This document shows, piece after piece, positions 7,913 to 19,031 of a stretch of DNA of 64,000 nt. A program made the translations under genes and the position numbers. Under the pieces are notes generated by a model. It was not told the origin of the DNA, did not search any database, and saw only the letters and a program-made list of their open reading frames with translations. This stretch comes from Modestobacter italicus (GTDB taxonomy: Bacteria > Actinomycetota > Actinomycetes > Mycobacteriales > Geodermatophilaceae), in NCBI RefSeq assembly GCF_019799965.1, contig NZ_JABGCJ010000001.1, positions 762,034 to 826,033 on the forward strand. Direction: 5' to 3'. Position 1 is the stretch's first letter. Each line of letters starts with the position of its first letter.

Positions 7913-9121
7913 GTGACCCTGGCTCCTGCTCCACTGGACCTCACCGACGCCACGGTCGTCGCCGACCCCTACCCGGCGTTCGCCCTGGCCCGCGCGGCCG
8001 CGCCGGTGCAGTGGCACGAGGGCCTGGGGCTGTGGCTCGCGTTCACCCACGCCGAGTCCAACGCGGTGCTGCGCGACCGCCGGCTGGGCCGGCTGTGGTC
8101 GGACAAGGCGCCGGCGGAGCGGTTCGAGAGCTTCAACCTCATCCACCGCAACGCCATCCTGGAGATGGAGCCACCGGAGCACACCCGGCTCCGCCGGTTG
8201 ATCAGCGCCGCCTTCGCCCGCGGTCACGTCGAGCGGCTGCGGCCCTGGGTGCAGGAGCTGGCCGACTCCCTCGTCGACGGCCTGGTCGAGCGCTCCGCCG
8301 GGCGGACGCCGGTCGACGTGCTGTCCGGGATGGCCGAGGAACTGCCGGTCGCGGTCATCGCCGAACTGCTCGGGGTGCCCGCGGCCGACCGGCCACTGCT
8401 GCGGCCGTGGTCCAACGCGATCGTGAAGATGTACGAGTACGGCCGGACGACGGCCGTCGAGGACGACGCCGAGCGGGCCGCCGCCGAGTTCGTCGCCTAC
8501 CTGCGTGAGCTGGCCGCCGAGCGCCGCCGGGCCCCGGGCGAGGACCTGCTGACCCACCTGGTCACCGTGCGGGACTCCGCGGGCGACCGGCTGACCGAGG
8601 ACGAGCTGGTCACCACCTGCATCCTGCTGCTCAACGCCGGGCACGAGGCGACGGTGAACGTCAGCGGCAACGGCCTGCTGGCGCTGCTGGAACACCCCGC
8701 CCAGCTCCAGCGGCTGCGGGAGGACCGGGCACTGCTGCCCACCGCGATCGAGGAGCTGATGCGCTTCGACTCACCGCTGCAGCTGTTCGAGCGCACGGCC
8801 ACCGAGGACGTCGAGATCGGCGGGGTCACCGTCGAACGGGGACAGAAGATCGCCGCCCTGCTGGGCAGCGCCAACCGCGACCCGGCTGTCTTCGCCGACC
8901 CCGACACCCTGGACGTGGGGCGCACCGACAACCCGCACATCTCCTTCGGTGCCGGCGTGCACTTCTGCATCGGCGCCCCGCTGGCCCGGGTGGAGCTGCA
9001 GGCCTCCTTCGGCGCACTGCTCGGCCGCACCTCGGCGCTCGAGCTCGGCGCCCCGGCCCGCCGCCGTCCGGAGTTCGTCCTGCGCGGCCTGCACGACCTG
9101 CCGGTGGTCCTCACCCCCTGA
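7913..9121 (+). CDS. Cytochrome P450
   Basis: The 402-residue soluble haem monooxygenase has the full bacterial P450 signature set: HTRLRRLISAAF (C-helix), the I-helix oxygen-activation motif AGHEATVN, the ExxR pair in EELMRF, and the haem-binding loop FGAGVHFCIG with the Cys thiolate ligand at residue 352. The start is the GTG at 7913. Upstream in-frame translation is low-complexity. The substrate cannot be predicted. No ferredoxin or ferredoxin reductase gene is adjacent, so redox partners must come from elsewhere. The TGA stop is part of the palindrome shared with the convergent nudK gene. Confidence 0.95.
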   Translation: MTLAPAPLDLTDATVVADPYPAFALARAAAPVQWHEGLGLWLAFTHAESNAVLRDRRLGRLWSDKAPAERFESFNLIHRNAILEMEPPEHTRLRRLISAAFARGHVERLRPWVQELADSLVDGLVERSAGRTPVDVLSGMAEELPVAVIAELLGVPAADRPLLRPWSNAIVKMYEYGRTTAVEDDAERAAAEFVAYLRELAAERRRAPGEDLLTHLVTVRDSAGDRLTEDELVTTCILLLNAGHEATVNVSGNGLLALLEHPAQLQRLREDRALLPTAIEELMRFDSPLQLFERTATEDVEIGGVTVERGQKIAALLGSANRDPAVFADPDTLDVGRTDNPHISFGAGVHFCIGAPLARVELQASFGALLGRTSALELGAPARRRPEFVLRGLHDLPVVLTP

Positions 9122-9150
9122 CGGCCATGTCGGCCACCATGGCCGTCAGG
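9117..9150. terminator. Copy 2 of the GGCCATGTT palindrome family, containing both stop codons of convergent genes
   Basis: Arms CCTGACGGCCATG (9117-9129) and CATGGCCGTCAGG (9138-9150) are perfect complements around an 8-base loop. The P450 stop (9119-9121) lies in the left arm and the nudK stop (9146-9148) in the right arm, so one hairpin ends both genes. Confidence 0.8.
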
Positions 9151-9823
9151 GGCGGAAGGGCCCGCTCAGGGCCGCCCACTGGAGCAGCAGGATCGTCTTG
9201 GCGTCGGCGATGCGCCCGTCTGCGACCATCTCCTGCGCCTCGTCGAAGGGCAGCTCCAGCACGTCGATGTCCTCGCCCTCCTCGGCCAGCCCGCCGCCGG
9301 CGGTGGTGCGCTGGGCCGGCGTGTAGGGCGCGGCGTAGAAGTGCAGCCGCTCGGTGACCGACCCGGGGCTCATGTACACGTCGAACACGTGCTCGAGCTC
9401 ACCGATCGCGACACCGGTCTCCTCGGCGGCCTCCCGGCGGATGGCGGCCTCGGGCGCGTCGTCGTCCAGCAGGCCCGCGGCGGTCTCGACCAGCAGCCCG
9501 TCGGGGTGGCCGTTGACGTACACCGGCCAGCGGAACTGGCGAGTCAGCAGGACCGTGCGGCGCGCGGTGTCGTACAGCAGCACGGTGGCCCCGTTGCCGC
9601 GGTCGTAGGTCTCCCGCGCCTCGCGGACCCACGTGCCGTCCGACCGGCGCCGGTCGTAGGTGCTCTTGCGCAGCACGTGCCAGCCGGAGGCGAGCAGCTC
9701 GACGTCCACGACGCGGACGTCGGGGTTGCCGGTCAGGTCGCGCCCGGCCTGGTCCAGCCCGGTGCGGCCGCGGTGATCGGGCACGTCGATGCCCGGCCGC
9801 CCGGTGGCCCGCGCCCCGGTCAC
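9146..9823 (-). CDS. nudK: Nudix hydrolase, NudK-like (nucleoside diphosphate sugar pyrophosphatase)
   Basis: The 225-residue protein has the Nudix box at about residues 117-138 (GLLDDDAPEAAIRREAAEET), with the same spacing as E. coli NudK (GDP-mannose pyrophosphatase). The NudK-type blocks MSPGSVTERLHFYAA and EEGEDIDVLELPF follow. Members cleave NDP-sugars to NMP and sugar phosphate, and ADP-ribose is another possible substrate. The GTG start at 9823 overlaps the TGA of a short upstream frame as GTGA, which implies translational coupling. The N-terminal 30 residues before VRVVDVELLASGWHVL are less conserved, so the true start could be slightly different. Confidence 0.85.
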   Translation of the reverse strand: MTGARATGRPGIDVPDHRGRTGLDQAGRDLTGNPDVRVVDVELLASGWHVLRKSTYDRRRSDGTWVREARETYDRGNGATVLLYDTARRTVLLTRQFRWPVYVNGHPDGLLVETAAGLLDDDAPEAAIRREAAEETGVAIGELEHVFDVYMSPGSVTERLHFYAAPYTPAQRTTAGGGLAEEGEDIDVLELPFDEAQEMVADGRIADAKTILLLQWAALSGPFRP

Positions 9824-10014
9824 GGCCGGACCCCGGGCACCTCGTCGACCGACCGGTGGACAGGGAGACCCCGATCGCGGGCGAGGGCGACGTCCTGGTC
9901 GGCGCCCACCGACTCCTCCGGCCCGGCGGCCGTCGGCTCCGGGTCGTCGCCGGTGCCCGACCGGGAGGGGCCGGCCAGCAGGATGAGCATCGGTCTCGCC
10001 ATGGTCGTCGTCAT
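9820..10014 (-). CDS. Short 64-residue ORF coupled to nudK, possibly a degenerated AGP-RSGTGDDP protein
   Basis: The frame opens with ATG at 10014 and ends with TGA overlapping the nudK GTG start. The first half reads MLILLAGPSRSGTGDDPE. This recalls the N-terminus of nucleoside deoxyribosyltransferase-like (DUF4406-type) proteins, which begin with AGP-RSGTGDDP. The rest of such a domain is missing, and the C-terminal half is not recognisable. It may be a decayed or internally deleted gene kept as a leader for nudK, or a real small protein. It faces the DeoR gene across 48 bp. Confidence 0.45.
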   Translation of the reverse strand: MTTTMARPMLILLAGPSRSGTGDDPEPTAAGPEESVGADQDVALARDRGLPVHRSVDEVPGVRP

Positions 10015-10062
10015 GGCCGGCATAGTATCGGCACAATCGTGCAAGAACGAGGGAGAACGTGC

Positions 10063-10830
10063 ATGCTGGCCGCGCAACGACGGGACACCATCCTGGACCG
10101 GCTCCGCACCGAGGGGCGCGTCATCGCCCGCGACCTCGCCGAGGAGCTGGGCACCTCCGAGGACACCGTGCGCCGCGACCTCCGGGACCTGGCCGCGGCC
10201 GGCCTGTGCCAGCGGGTCTACGGCGGGGCGCTGCCGGCGTCCCCGGCCGTCGCCGACTACCGGGCCCGCCAGTCCGTGGGGACGGCGAGCAAGCAGGTGG
10301 TGGCCGCTGCCGCGGCCGCCCTGGTCCGGCCGGGGGCCACCCTGCTGCTGGACGGCGGCACCACCGCGCTGGCCGTCGCGCACGCCCTGCCGCCGGACCT
10401 GCGGGCCACCGTGGTGACCCACAGCCCGACCGTGGCCGCGGCGCTCGTCGAGCACCCGACCGTGGAGGTGTTCGTGATCGGCGGGCGGCTGTTCAAGCAC
10501 TCCGCGGTCACCAGCGGGGCCGCCGCCGTCGAGGCGCTGGCCGGCGTCCAGGCCGACCTGTTCCTGCTGGGGGTCACCGGGGTGCACCCGGTCGCCGGGC
10601 TCACGACCGGCGACGCGGACGAGGCCGCGATGAAGCGGGCCCTGGCCCGCCGGGCGGCGGACACCTACGTGCTGGCCAGCGCGGAGAAGATCGGGGCGGC
10701 CTCGCCGTTCACCGTGCTGCCGTTCACCGAGGTCGCCGGCGTGGTCACCGACGTGCCGGCCGACGACCCGACGCTGGTCGAGCTGGCCGCGGCGGGAGTG
10801 CGCCTGCTCGGGCCCGGCCGCGAGGGCTGA
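10063..10830 (+). CDS. DeoR/GlpR family transcriptional regulator
   Basis: The 255-residue regulator has an N-terminal winged helix (QRRDTILDRLRTEGRVIARDLAEELG, then EDTVRRDLRDLAAAGLCQRVYGGAL) typical of DeoR-type repressors. The C-terminal effector domain has LLDGGTTALAVAHAL, which resembles the sugar-phosphate site of this family. GGGAGA lies upstream of the ATG at 10063. An imperfect palindrome, GCACAATCGTGC, and repeated CGTGCA stretches lie just upstream and could be its own operator. It is convergent to the arabinose genes and divergent from the nudK unit, so its target may be either itself or a distant sugar operon. Confidence 0.85.
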   Translation: MLAAQRRDTILDRLRTEGRVIARDLAEELGTSEDTVRRDLRDLAAAGLCQRVYGGALPASPAVADYRARQSVGTASKQVVAAAAAALVRPGATLLLDGGTTALAVAHALPPDLRATVVTHSPTVAAALVEHPTVEVFVIGGRLFKHSAVTSGAAAVEALAGVQADLFLLGVTGVHPVAGLTTGDADEAAMKRALARRAADTYVLASAEKIGAASPFTVLPFTEVAGVVTDVPADDPTLVELAAAGVRLLGPGREG

Positions 10831-10856
10831 GCCCTCCGCCGGGTCCGAGGGACGAC

Positions 10857-10933
10857 GACGCCCCGGCCGGGAGTCCCGGCCGGGGCGTCGCACGGCCCTG
10901 TGCCCCCACCACGAGCCTGCGCGTGGTGGGGGC
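10857..10933. terminator. Two tandem hairpins between convergent deoR and araA
   Basis: Hairpin one has 15-bp arms at 10857-10871 and 10875-10889 (GACGCCCCGGCCGGG) with a 3-base loop. Hairpin two has 11-bp arms at 10902-10912 and 10923-10933 (GCCCCCACCAC / GTGGTGGGGGC) and holds GAGCCTGCG in its loop, a sequence seen again beside actP. The first probably ends deoR and the second ends araA. Confidence 0.8.
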
Positions 10934-10939
10934 TCTGCC

Positions 10940-12463
10940 TCAGAGGCGCTGGTTGAGGCGGTGGTAGGCCGCGGACCAGCGCAGCTCCTTGGCCAGGCTG
11001 CGGCGGGTGGTGTCGGCGTCGATGAGCACCAGCTCGGTCTGGAAGACCTCGGCCAGGTCGGTCAGCTCGTCGGCGCCGAGCTGGGTGGACAGCACCGTGT
11101 GGTGCGGCCCGCCGGCGGTCAGCCAGCCCTCGGTCGCGGTCTCGAAGTCCGGCCGGGGCTCCCAGACCGCCCGGGCCACCGGCAGGTTCGGCAGCGGCTC
11201 GGAGGGCTCGACGACGTCGATCTCGTTGGCCACCCAGCGGAACCGGTCGCCCAGGTCCGACCAGCCGATGGTGATGCCGGCGGCGGGGGCGGCGGTGAAC
11301 ACGAGGCGGGCCGGGTCCTCGCGGCCGCCGATGCCCAGCGGGTGCACCTCCAGCCGCGGCTTCTCCCCCGCGATCGTCGGGCACACCTCGAGCATGTGCG
11401 CGCCGAGGATCTTCGGGGTCTCCGAGGCCAGGTCGTAGGTGTAGTCCTCCATGAAGGAGGTGCCACCGGGCAGGCCCTGGGCGGCGACCTTGAGCACCCG
11501 CAGCAGCGCCGAGGTCTTCCAGTCCCCCTCGCCGCCGAAGCCGTAGCCGTCGGCCATCAGCCGCTGCACGGCCAGGCCGGGGAGCTGGCGCAGCCCGCCG
11601 AGGTCCTCGAAGTTCGTGGTGAACGCGCCGAAGCCGCCCTCCTCCAGGAACGAGCGCAGCGCCACCTCGATCCGGGCCTGATAGCGGACGCTGTGGTGCC
11701 GGTCGCCGCCGGGGCGCAGGTCGGCGTCCATCTCGTAGAGGTCGCCGTACTCGGCGACGACCGCGTCGACGGCGGAGTCGGAGACCCGCTCGACCACGGC
11801 GACCAGGTCGTTGACGCCCCAGGTGTTCACCGACATGCCGAAGCGGATCTCCGCCTCGACCTTGTCGCCCTCGGTCACGGCGACGTTGCGCATGTTGTCG
11901 CCGAACCGGGCCAGCTTCAGGCCGCGCGCGGCGGCGGCACCGGCGGCGGCGCGGGCCCATGAGCCGACCCGGGCCTGGACCCGGGGGCTGCCCGCGTGGC
12001 CGGAGACGGTGGTGCGCGGGGTGCGCAGCCGGGTGAGCATGAACCCGTACTCCCGGTCGCCGTGGGCGGCCTGGTTGAGGTTCATGAAGTCCATGTCGAT
12101 CGTCGCCCACGGCAGGGCGGCGTCGGCCTGGGTGTGCAGGTGGAGCAGGGGCTTGCGCAGCGCGTCCAGCCCGGAGATCCACATCTTCGCCGGGGAGAAG
12201 GTGTGCATCCAGGTGATGACGCCCAGGCAGTTCGGGTCCTCGTTCGCCTCGCCCATCGTCTTCCGGATGGCGCCGGCGTCGGTGAGCACCGGCTTCCACA
12301 CCACCCGCACCGGCACGGCGTCGGCGCCGTCCAGGGCCGCGGCGACCCGCTGCGACTGCTCGGCGACCTGCTGGAGGGTCTCCTCGCCGTACAGCCCCTG
12401 GCTGCCGGTGAGGAACCAGATCTCGGAACCCTCGAATGCCACCTGCTGCTCCTTCGTGTTCAT
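10940..12463 (-). CDS. araA: L-arabinose isomerase
   Basis: The 507-residue protein converts L-arabinose to L-ribulose, the first step of the pathway. Recognisable blocks are [17 protein letters not shown] at the N-terminus, [28 protein letters not shown] and the metal-site region [12 protein letters not shown], all characteristic of AraA. Its ATG overlaps the araD stop as ATGA, so it is translated from the araBDA message. The length is normal for the family, and no frameshift or missing block is seen. It is the last gene of the operon and is followed by a tandem terminator. Confidence 0.97.
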   Translation of the reverse strand: MNTKEQQVAFEGSEIWFLTGSQGLYGEETLQQVAEQSQRVAAALDGADAVPVRVVWKPVLTDAGAIRKTMGEANEDPNCLGVITWMHTFSPAKMWISGLDALRKPLLHLHTQADAALPWATIDMDFMNLNQAAHGDREYGFMLTRLRTPRTTVSGHAGSPRVQARVGSWARAAAGAAAARGLKLARFGDNMRNVAVTEGDKVEAEIRFGMSVNTWGVNDLVAVVERVSDSAVDAVVAEYGDLYEMDADLRPGGDRHHSVRYQARIEVALRSFLEEGGFGAFTTNFEDLGGLRQLPGLAVQRLMADGYGFGGEGDWKTSALLRVLKVAAQGLPGGTSFMEDYTYDLASETPKILGAHMLEVCPTIAGEKPRLEVHPLGIGGREDPARLVFTAAPAAGITIGWSDLGDRFRWVANEIDVVEPSEPLPNLPVARAVWEPRPDFETATEGWLTAGGPHHTVLSTQLGADELTDLAEVFQTELVLIDADTTRRSLAKELRWSAAYHRLNQRL

Positions 12464-13143
12464 CGCTGTCCGTAGACGTTCTGGTAGCGCGCGTACAGCG
12501 AGTCGATGTCCGCCTGCGCGATCGGCTTCGGCTCCCCCAGCTGGCGGGAGAGGTGGACGGTGCGGGCGACGTCCTCGGTCATCACGGCGGCCTTGACCGC
12601 GGCCTTGGCCGAGGGCCCGATGGTGAAGACGCCGTGGTTCTTCATCAGCACCGCCGGCGAGCGGTGCCCCTGCAGGGTGGCGACGATGCCCTGGCCGATG
12701 GAGTCGTCACCGATCAGCGCGAACGGCCCCACCGGGATCGGTCCGCCGAACTCGTCGGCCATCGCGGTGAGCACGCAGGGGATCTCCTCGTGCCGGGCCG
12801 CCCAGGCCGCGGCGTAGGTGCTGTGCGTGTGCACCTGGCCGTTGACCTCGGGCATGTTCCGGTAGACGTAGGCGTGCGCGGCCGTGTCGGACGACGGCGC
12901 CCGGACGCCGTCGACGGCGTTGCCGTCCAGGTCGCAGACGGTGATGCCCTCCCAGGTCAGCTGGTCGTACTCGACGCCGCTGCCCTTGATGACGAACAGG
13001 TCCTCGCCGGGCACCCGCTCGGACACGTTGCCCGAGGTCCAGGTGACCAGCTCGTAGCGGGTGAGGTACGAGTGCAGGTGGGCGACGTGCTCGCGCTGCG
13101 CGCGGAACGTCCCCTGCTCCGTGCGGGTGGGGGTGGCGGTCAT
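12460..13143 (-). CDS. araD: L-ribulose-5-phosphate 4-epimerase
   Basis: The 227-residue class II aldolase-fold enzyme epimerises L-ribulose-5-phosphate to D-xylulose-5-phosphate. Zinc ligands are visible in [12 protein letters not shown], and a third is probably in [16 protein letters not shown] and [10 protein letters not shown] are the phosphate and substrate loops. Its ATG overlaps the araB stop as ATGA, and its own stop overlaps the araA start in the same way. The three enzymes are therefore translationally coupled. The size is normal. Confidence 0.95.
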   Translation of the reverse strand: MTATPTRTEQGTFRAQREHVAHLHSYLTRYELVTWTSGNVSERVPGEDLFVIKGSGVEYDQLTWEGITVCDLDGNAVDGVRAPSSDTAAHAYVYRNMPEVNGQVHTHSTYAAAWAARHEEIPCVLTAMADEFGGPIPVGPFALIGDDSIGQGIVATLQGHRSPAVLMKNHGVFTIGPSAKAAVKAAVMTEDVARTVHLSRQLGEPKPIAQADIDSLYARYQNVYGQR

Positions 13144-14798
13144 GCCGGCTGCTCCTCGCTGGTGGTGGACGGGGTCGGGTCGGATGCGGCCGGCCGGTCG
13201 CCCACGCGCACGTGCGCCACGGCGGCCCGCTCGACCGGGAGGGCGGCGACGTAGCGGCGCATGAAGGCGTCGAAGCCGGCGACGTCGTCCGGGTCGGGCT
13301 CGACGGTCTGCAGGCTGGTGCCGGCGAAGACCGAGGTGGCCAGGTAGTCGGCCAGGTCCTGCCCCGGCGCACGACCGGTGGCGAAGGCGGCCAGGACGGC
13401 GATGCCCCAGGCACCGCCCTCTGCGGCCACGTCGCCGACCGAGACCGGGGTGTCGATCGCGGCGGCCAGGAACCGCTGCGCCACTCCCTCGGTCTTGAAC
13501 AGGCCACCGTGGGCGAACATCCGGTCCAGCCGCACGCCCTCGGCCTGCAGCACGTCCATGCCGATCCGCAGCGTGGCCAGCGAGGAGAACAGCTGGGTGC
13601 GCATGAAGCTGCCCAGGTCCAGCGGGCTGTCCGGGGACCGCAGGAACAGCGGGCGCCCCTCCTCGAAGTCGGTGATCGGCTCACCGGAGAGGTAGTTGTA
13701 GGCGAGCATCCCGCCGCCGTCCCGCGCGCCGTCCAGCGCGGCGGTGAACAGCGTCTGGAACACCTGCGCGGAGTCGACCTCGGCCCCCAGTGCCCGGGCG
13801 AACTGGGTGAACAGCCCGGCCCAGGCGTCCAGCTCACTGGCCCCGTTGTTGCAGTGCACCATCGCCACCGGGTCACCGGCCGGCGTGGTGACCAGGTCCA
13901 GCTCGCGGTGCACCCCGGCGAGGTCGCCCTCGAGCACGACCATGGCGAAGATGCTGGTGCCGGCGGAGACGTTGCCGGTGCGGGGCGCGACCGAGTTGGT
14001 GGCCACCATCCCCGTGCCGGCGTCCCCCTCCGGCGGGCACAGCGGGGTGCCCGCCCGCAGCCGTCCGGCCGGGTCGAGCAGCCGCGCGCCGGCCTCGGTG
14101 AGGGTGCCGGCCGGCTGGCCGGCGACGGCGACGGCGGGCAGCAGCCCGGCGAGGCCGAGCTCGGCCCCGGCCTCGGCGGCCAGCTGGTCGAACCGGGCAA
14201 GCATGGTGGCGTCGTACCCGCCGGTGGTGGCGTCGATGGGGAACATGCCGCTGGCGTCGCCGACGCCCAGGACCTTCTCGCCGGTGAGCTGCCAGTGCAC
14301 GTACCCGGCCAGGGTCGTCAGGTGGTCCAGCCGACCGACGTGCTCCTCGCCGTCCAGCACGGCCTGGTAGAGGTGCGCCACGCTCCACCGGTGCGGGATG
14401 TTGACCCCGAACTCGGCGCTGAGCCGCTCGGTCGCCCGGCCGGTGTTGGTGTTCCGCCAGGTGCGGAACGGCGCGAGCAGCGTCCCGTCGGCGTCGAAGG
14501 CGAGGTAGCCGTGCATCATCGCCGACACCCCGAGCGCGCCGACCCCGGCGAGCTCGACATCGTGCCGGCGGCGCACGTCCTCGGCCAGGGCGGACACGCT
14601 CCGCTGCACGCCGGACCAGACCTCGTCCAGCGAGTAGGTCCAGAGCCCGTCGACCAGCTGGTTCTCCCAGTCGTGGCTGCCGACGGCCAGGGGCTCGTGG
14701 TCCGGCCCGATCAGCACCGCCTTGATCCGGGTCGAACCGAGTTCGATGCCCAGGGCCGTGCGGCCCGAGGTGATCGCGGCGCCGGCGTCGGTCGTCAT
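13140..14798 (-). CDS. araB: FGGY-family L-ribulokinase
   Basis: The 552-residue sugar kinase has the N-terminal ATPase motif [15 protein letters not shown] and the FGGY-type C-terminal region ([22 protein letters not shown] and [16 protein letters not shown]). The family as a whole phosphorylates ribulose, xylulose, glycerol and similar substrates. Ribulokinase is assigned because the gene forms a coupled operon with araD and araA. By sequence this is the longer, xylulokinase-like FGGY type sometimes found in actinobacterial ara operons. I chose the ATG at 14798, which has GGGAGG upstream. The longer in-frame extension would cover the operator region. Confidence 0.9.
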   Translation of the reverse strand: MTTDAGAAITSGRTALGIELGSTRIKAVLIGPDHEPLAVGSHDWENQLVDGLWTYSLDEVWSGVQRSVSALAEDVRRRHDVELAGVGALGVSAMMHGYLAFDADGTLLAPFRTWRNTNTGRATERLSAEFGVNIPHRWSVAHLYQAVLDGEEHVGRLDHLTTLAGYVHWQLTGEKVLGVGDASGMFPIDATTGGYDATMLARFDQLAAEAGAELGLAGLLPAVAVAGQPAGTLTEAGARLLDPAGRLRAGTPLCPPEGDAGTGMVATNSVAPRTGNVSAGTSIFAMVVLEGDLAGVHRELDLVTTPAGDPVAMVHCNNGASELDAWAGLFTQFARALGAEVDSAQVFQTLFTAALDGARDGGGMLAYNYLSGEPITDFEEGRPLFLRSPDSPLDLGSFMRTQLFSSLATLRIGMDVLQAEGVRLDRMFAHGGLFKTEGVAQRFLAAAIDTPVSVGDVAAEGGAWGIAVLAAFATGRAPGQDLADYLATSVFAGTSLQTVEPDPDDVAGFDAFMRRYVAALPVERAAVAHVRVGDRPAASDPTPSTTSEEQPA

Positions 14799-14880
14799 GT
14801 CAGGGGTTCCCTCCCGCCCACCGGTGGGTGGGCTCGTCTCAGCGATCCGATCGACCGCGAGACGCGGCACGAGTCGTGAT

Positions 14881-14894
14881 TGTTAGCGTTAACA
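14881..14894. promoter_or_regulatory. LacI-type operator in front of araBDA
   Basis: TGTTAGCGTTAACA has perfect 5-bp arms TGTTA / TAACA around GCGT. It lies between the lacI stop and the araB start and closely matches the operator in front of chvE. Confidence 0.8.
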
Positions 14895-14903
14895 TCCGCG
14901 TCG

Positions 14904-15956
14904 TCAAACGGCACGGGGCATGAGTCGGGCCGGCGCGGTCGACGCCCGCACCACCAGCTCGGGCAGCACCGGATCGGCCTCCAGCTCCTCACCGCGCAGC
15001 CGGGCGAGCACCAGCTCGACGCCGCGGCGCCCCAGTTCGGCGAAGTCCTGGCGCACCGTCGTCAGCGGGGGCAGGTAGTAGGCGCACTCGGGGACGTCGT
15101 CGAAGCCGACCACGCTGATGTCACCGGGCACCGACAGACCCTCCTCGCAGAGCGCGTTGAGCACCCCCAGGGCCATCTGGTCGTTGGCCACGAACACCGC
15201 GGTGACCTCGTCGGCCGTGCCACGGGCGGCGCGCGCCATGGCGGCCAGCTCCCGGCCGGCCGCGAAGCCGGAGGAGGGCCACCAGTCGCCGCACAGCACC
15301 TCGGGCACCGGCGCCCCGGCGGCCTCCAGCTCGCGGCGCCAGCCGACCCGCCGGCCCCGCGCCTCCAGGGAGTCCCCCGGCCCGGTCACGTGGTGCACCG
15401 TGCGGTGCCCCAGGTCGAGCAGGTGGCGGGTGGCCAGTGCGGCGCCGACCTCCTGGTCCACCCAGACGGTCGGCCGGGCGTCGTCCCGACCGACCTGGAC
15501 GGCGATCAGCGGCACCGGCGCCTCGAACCGGCGCAGCGCATCGACGGCCTGCCCGTAGGTGGACAACGCCACCACTGCGTCGACCGACTGGCCGACGAAC
15601 AGGTCGACGGCCTCACGCATGGCGACCTCGCTGTCGTCGTCCAGGATGGCGACGCTGAGCGAGTAGCCCGCGGCGCGGGCGGCCTTCTCCAGCCCGAGCA
15701 GCGTCTGGGCCGGGCCGTACTGGTTGATGTGCGAGGTGACCAGCCCGATCGTCCGCGTCGAGCCGGTCACCAGGGCGCGGGCGGCCGTGTTGGGGCGGTA
15801 CCCGAGTTCGGCGATCGCCCGTTGCACCCGCTCGCGGGTGCCGGGCGCCACGTTCGGGTGCCCGTTGACCACCCGGGAGACCGTCTGGTGCGAGACCCCG
15901 GCGCGGGCCGCCACGTCGGACAGCCCGAGGGAACGCGTCGATCCGTCCGGCAGCAC
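14904..15956 (-). CDS. LacI family repressor of the arabinose regulon
   Basis: The 350-residue protein has the LacI helix-turn-helix LSDVAARAGVSHQTVSRVVNGH, the hinge PNTAARALVTGSTRTIGLV and a periplasmic-binding-protein-like effector domain ending LVVRASTAPARL. The GTG at 15956 gives the usual N-terminal distance to the HTH. It lies between the sugar transporter genes and araBDA. LacI-type palindromes precede both units, so it probably represses both and is released by arabinose or a related sugar. Many well-known arabinose operons use AraC or AraR instead. The regulon assignment is inferred from location and operator match. Confidence 0.92.
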   Translation of the reverse strand: MLPDGSTRSLGLSDVAARAGVSHQTVSRVVNGHPNVAPGTRERVQRAIAELGYRPNTAARALVTGSTRTIGLVTSHINQYGPAQTLLGLEKAARAAGYSLSVAILDDDSEVAMREAVDLFVGQSVDAVVALSTYGQAVDALRRFEAPVPLIAVQVGRDDARPTVWVDQEVGAALATRHLLDLGHRTVHHVTGPGDSLEARGRRVGWRRELEAAGAPVPEVLCGDWWPSSGFAAGRELAAMARAARGTADEVTAVFVANDQMALGVLNALCEEGLSVPGDISVVGFDDVPECAYYLPPLTTVRQDFAELGRRGVELVLARLRGEELEADPVLPELVVRASTAPARLMPRAV

Positions 15957-15970
15957 GGTTCCCCCTTCCG

Positions 15971-16024
15971 GAGGACGGCGACGATGCCGTCCTCGACTGG
16001 GGGGCGGCCCCGATGCCGCCCCCC
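15971..16024 (-). terminator. Two tandem hairpins between mmsB and lacI
   Basis: Arms GAGGACGGC / GCCGTCCTC (15971-15979, 15986-15994) and GGGGGGCGGC / GCCGCCCCCC (15999-16008, 16015-16024) each enclose a six-base loop ending in GAT. They follow the mmsB stop and precede the lacI start, so they may separate the transporter and regulator transcripts. They could also attenuate lacI. Confidence 0.6.
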
Positions 16025-16047
16025 GACCGGTGGTGCTGCGGACTACG

Positions 16048-17309
16048 TCAGCGGGAGGAGCCGGCGCGCCGCTTGTTGTAGACGTCGAAGGCGACGGCGA
16101 GCAGGAGCACCAGGCCCTTGACGACCGACTGGATCGACTGGTCGACGCCCATGAGCTGCATGCCGTTGCTCATGACGGCCATGATCAGACCACCGACCAT
16201 GGCGCCGACGACGGTGCCGACACCGCCGGTGACGGCAGCGCCACCGATGAACGCGGCGGCGATGGCGTCGAGCTCGAACATCTCACCGGCGGCCGGCTGG
16301 GCGCCGTTGGACCGCGAGGAGTAGATGATCCCCGCCACCGCGGACAGGAAGCCCATGTTGACGAAGATCCAGAAGTTGACGGCCTTGACCTTGACGCCGG
16401 AGAGCGTCGCGGCCGACAGGTTGCCGCCGATCGCGTAGACCTGGCGGCCGAAGACCGACCGCTTGGTGACCACGCTGTAGACCAGGATCAGCGCCGCCAG
16501 GATGACCAGCACGTACGGCAGGCCACGGGCGTTCGCGAGCTGCCAGGCGAAGGCCATGACGACCAGGCCGACGGCGACGATCTTCGCCACGAACAGCGGG
16601 AAAGACTCGACCGGCTGCTTGTAGGCCGTGCGGGCCTGGCGGGTGCGGAACTGGCTGAAGGCGTAACCGGCGACCGCGACCCCACCGATGAGCAGGGTGA
16701 AGGCGTCGTAGCCGTTGCCGCCGATCAGCCCGTTGGAGAAGCCGCTGGCGATCTTCTGGTACTCGCTGGGGAACGGCGAGAGGGAGATGTTCTCCAGCAC
16801 CTGCAGGGTCAGGCCGCGGAACAGCAGCATGCCGGCGAGGGTCACGATGAAGGCGGGGATGCCCACGTAGGCGACCCAGAAGCCGTGCCAGGCCCCGACC
16901 ACCAGGCCGACGGCGATCGCGGCGAGCGCGCCGACCCACCAGGGCACGCCCTGCCGGATGACCAGCACCGCGGAGACGGCACCGGTCAGCGCCACCACCG
17001 AGCCGACCGACAGGTCGATGTGGCCGGCGATGATCACGATGACCATGCCGATGGCCAGCACCAGGATGTAGGAGTACTGCAGGACGATGTTCGTGATGTT
17101 GCCGGGGCTCAGCGAGGTGCCCTCGGTCAGGATCGCGAACAGCGCGACGATCGCCACGAAGGCGATGTAGATGCCGCTGGTCCGCAGGTTGCGGGAGAAC
17201 AGCGAGCGGAAGTCGCTGCCCTCGCCGCCAGCGGCGATGGCAGGCGCCACGTCCTTCTGGGCGGTGGCCGACTGCGCTTCCGGCTCCGACGACGGAGGCA
17301 CGGTCCTGG

Positions 17310-17313
<4 letters not shown>
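16048..17313 (-). CDS. mmsB: Multiple-monosaccharide ABC transporter permease
   Basis: The 421-residue integral membrane protein of the BPD_transp_2 (ribose/xylose) family has about ten hydrophobic segments. It contains the family block [15 protein letters not shown], the loop [18 protein letters not shown] and, near the end, [31 protein letters not shown]. It forms the channel with MmsA and imports sugar delivered by ChvE. Its ATG overlaps the mmsA stop as ATGA. The N-terminal 35 residues are polar and cytoplasmic. The substrate is most likely L-arabinose or several pentoses, inferred from the adjacent araBDA genes. Confidence 0.93.
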
Positions 17314-18845
<1,532 letters not shown>

Positions 18846-18976
18846 GGGACTACGTCGTCCTCGCCCTCTCAGCGGGATGGGTGGGGGCCGGTGTGCGACA
18901 CACGGCCCCGCGTTTCCGGTTGCCCGGCTCCCCGGGCTGTCCCGGCCCTGTCCAGTGGCAGGTCCAGGAGGTGGTA

Positions 18977-19014
18977 CCGGCCGGGCTCGGCAGCTGTGCG
19001 CCGAGCCCGGCCGG
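18977..19014 (-). terminator. 15-bp perfect hairpin between chvE and mmsA (partial terminator)
   Basis: Arms 18977-18991 and 19000-19014 (CCGGCCGGGCTCGGC and its complement) enclose an 8-base loop just past the chvE stop. In sugar transporter operons such a hairpin often limits read-through, so the binding protein is made in excess. Confidence 0.7.
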
Positions 19015-19031
19015 GACTGTGGGGCCGGACG

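Noticed and set aside
13140-14798. Xylulokinase identity for the FGGY kinase
   Set aside because: The sequence style is xylulokinase-like, but four-base overlaps with araD, which itself overlaps araA, make ribulokinase the better reading. No xylose isomerase gene is present.
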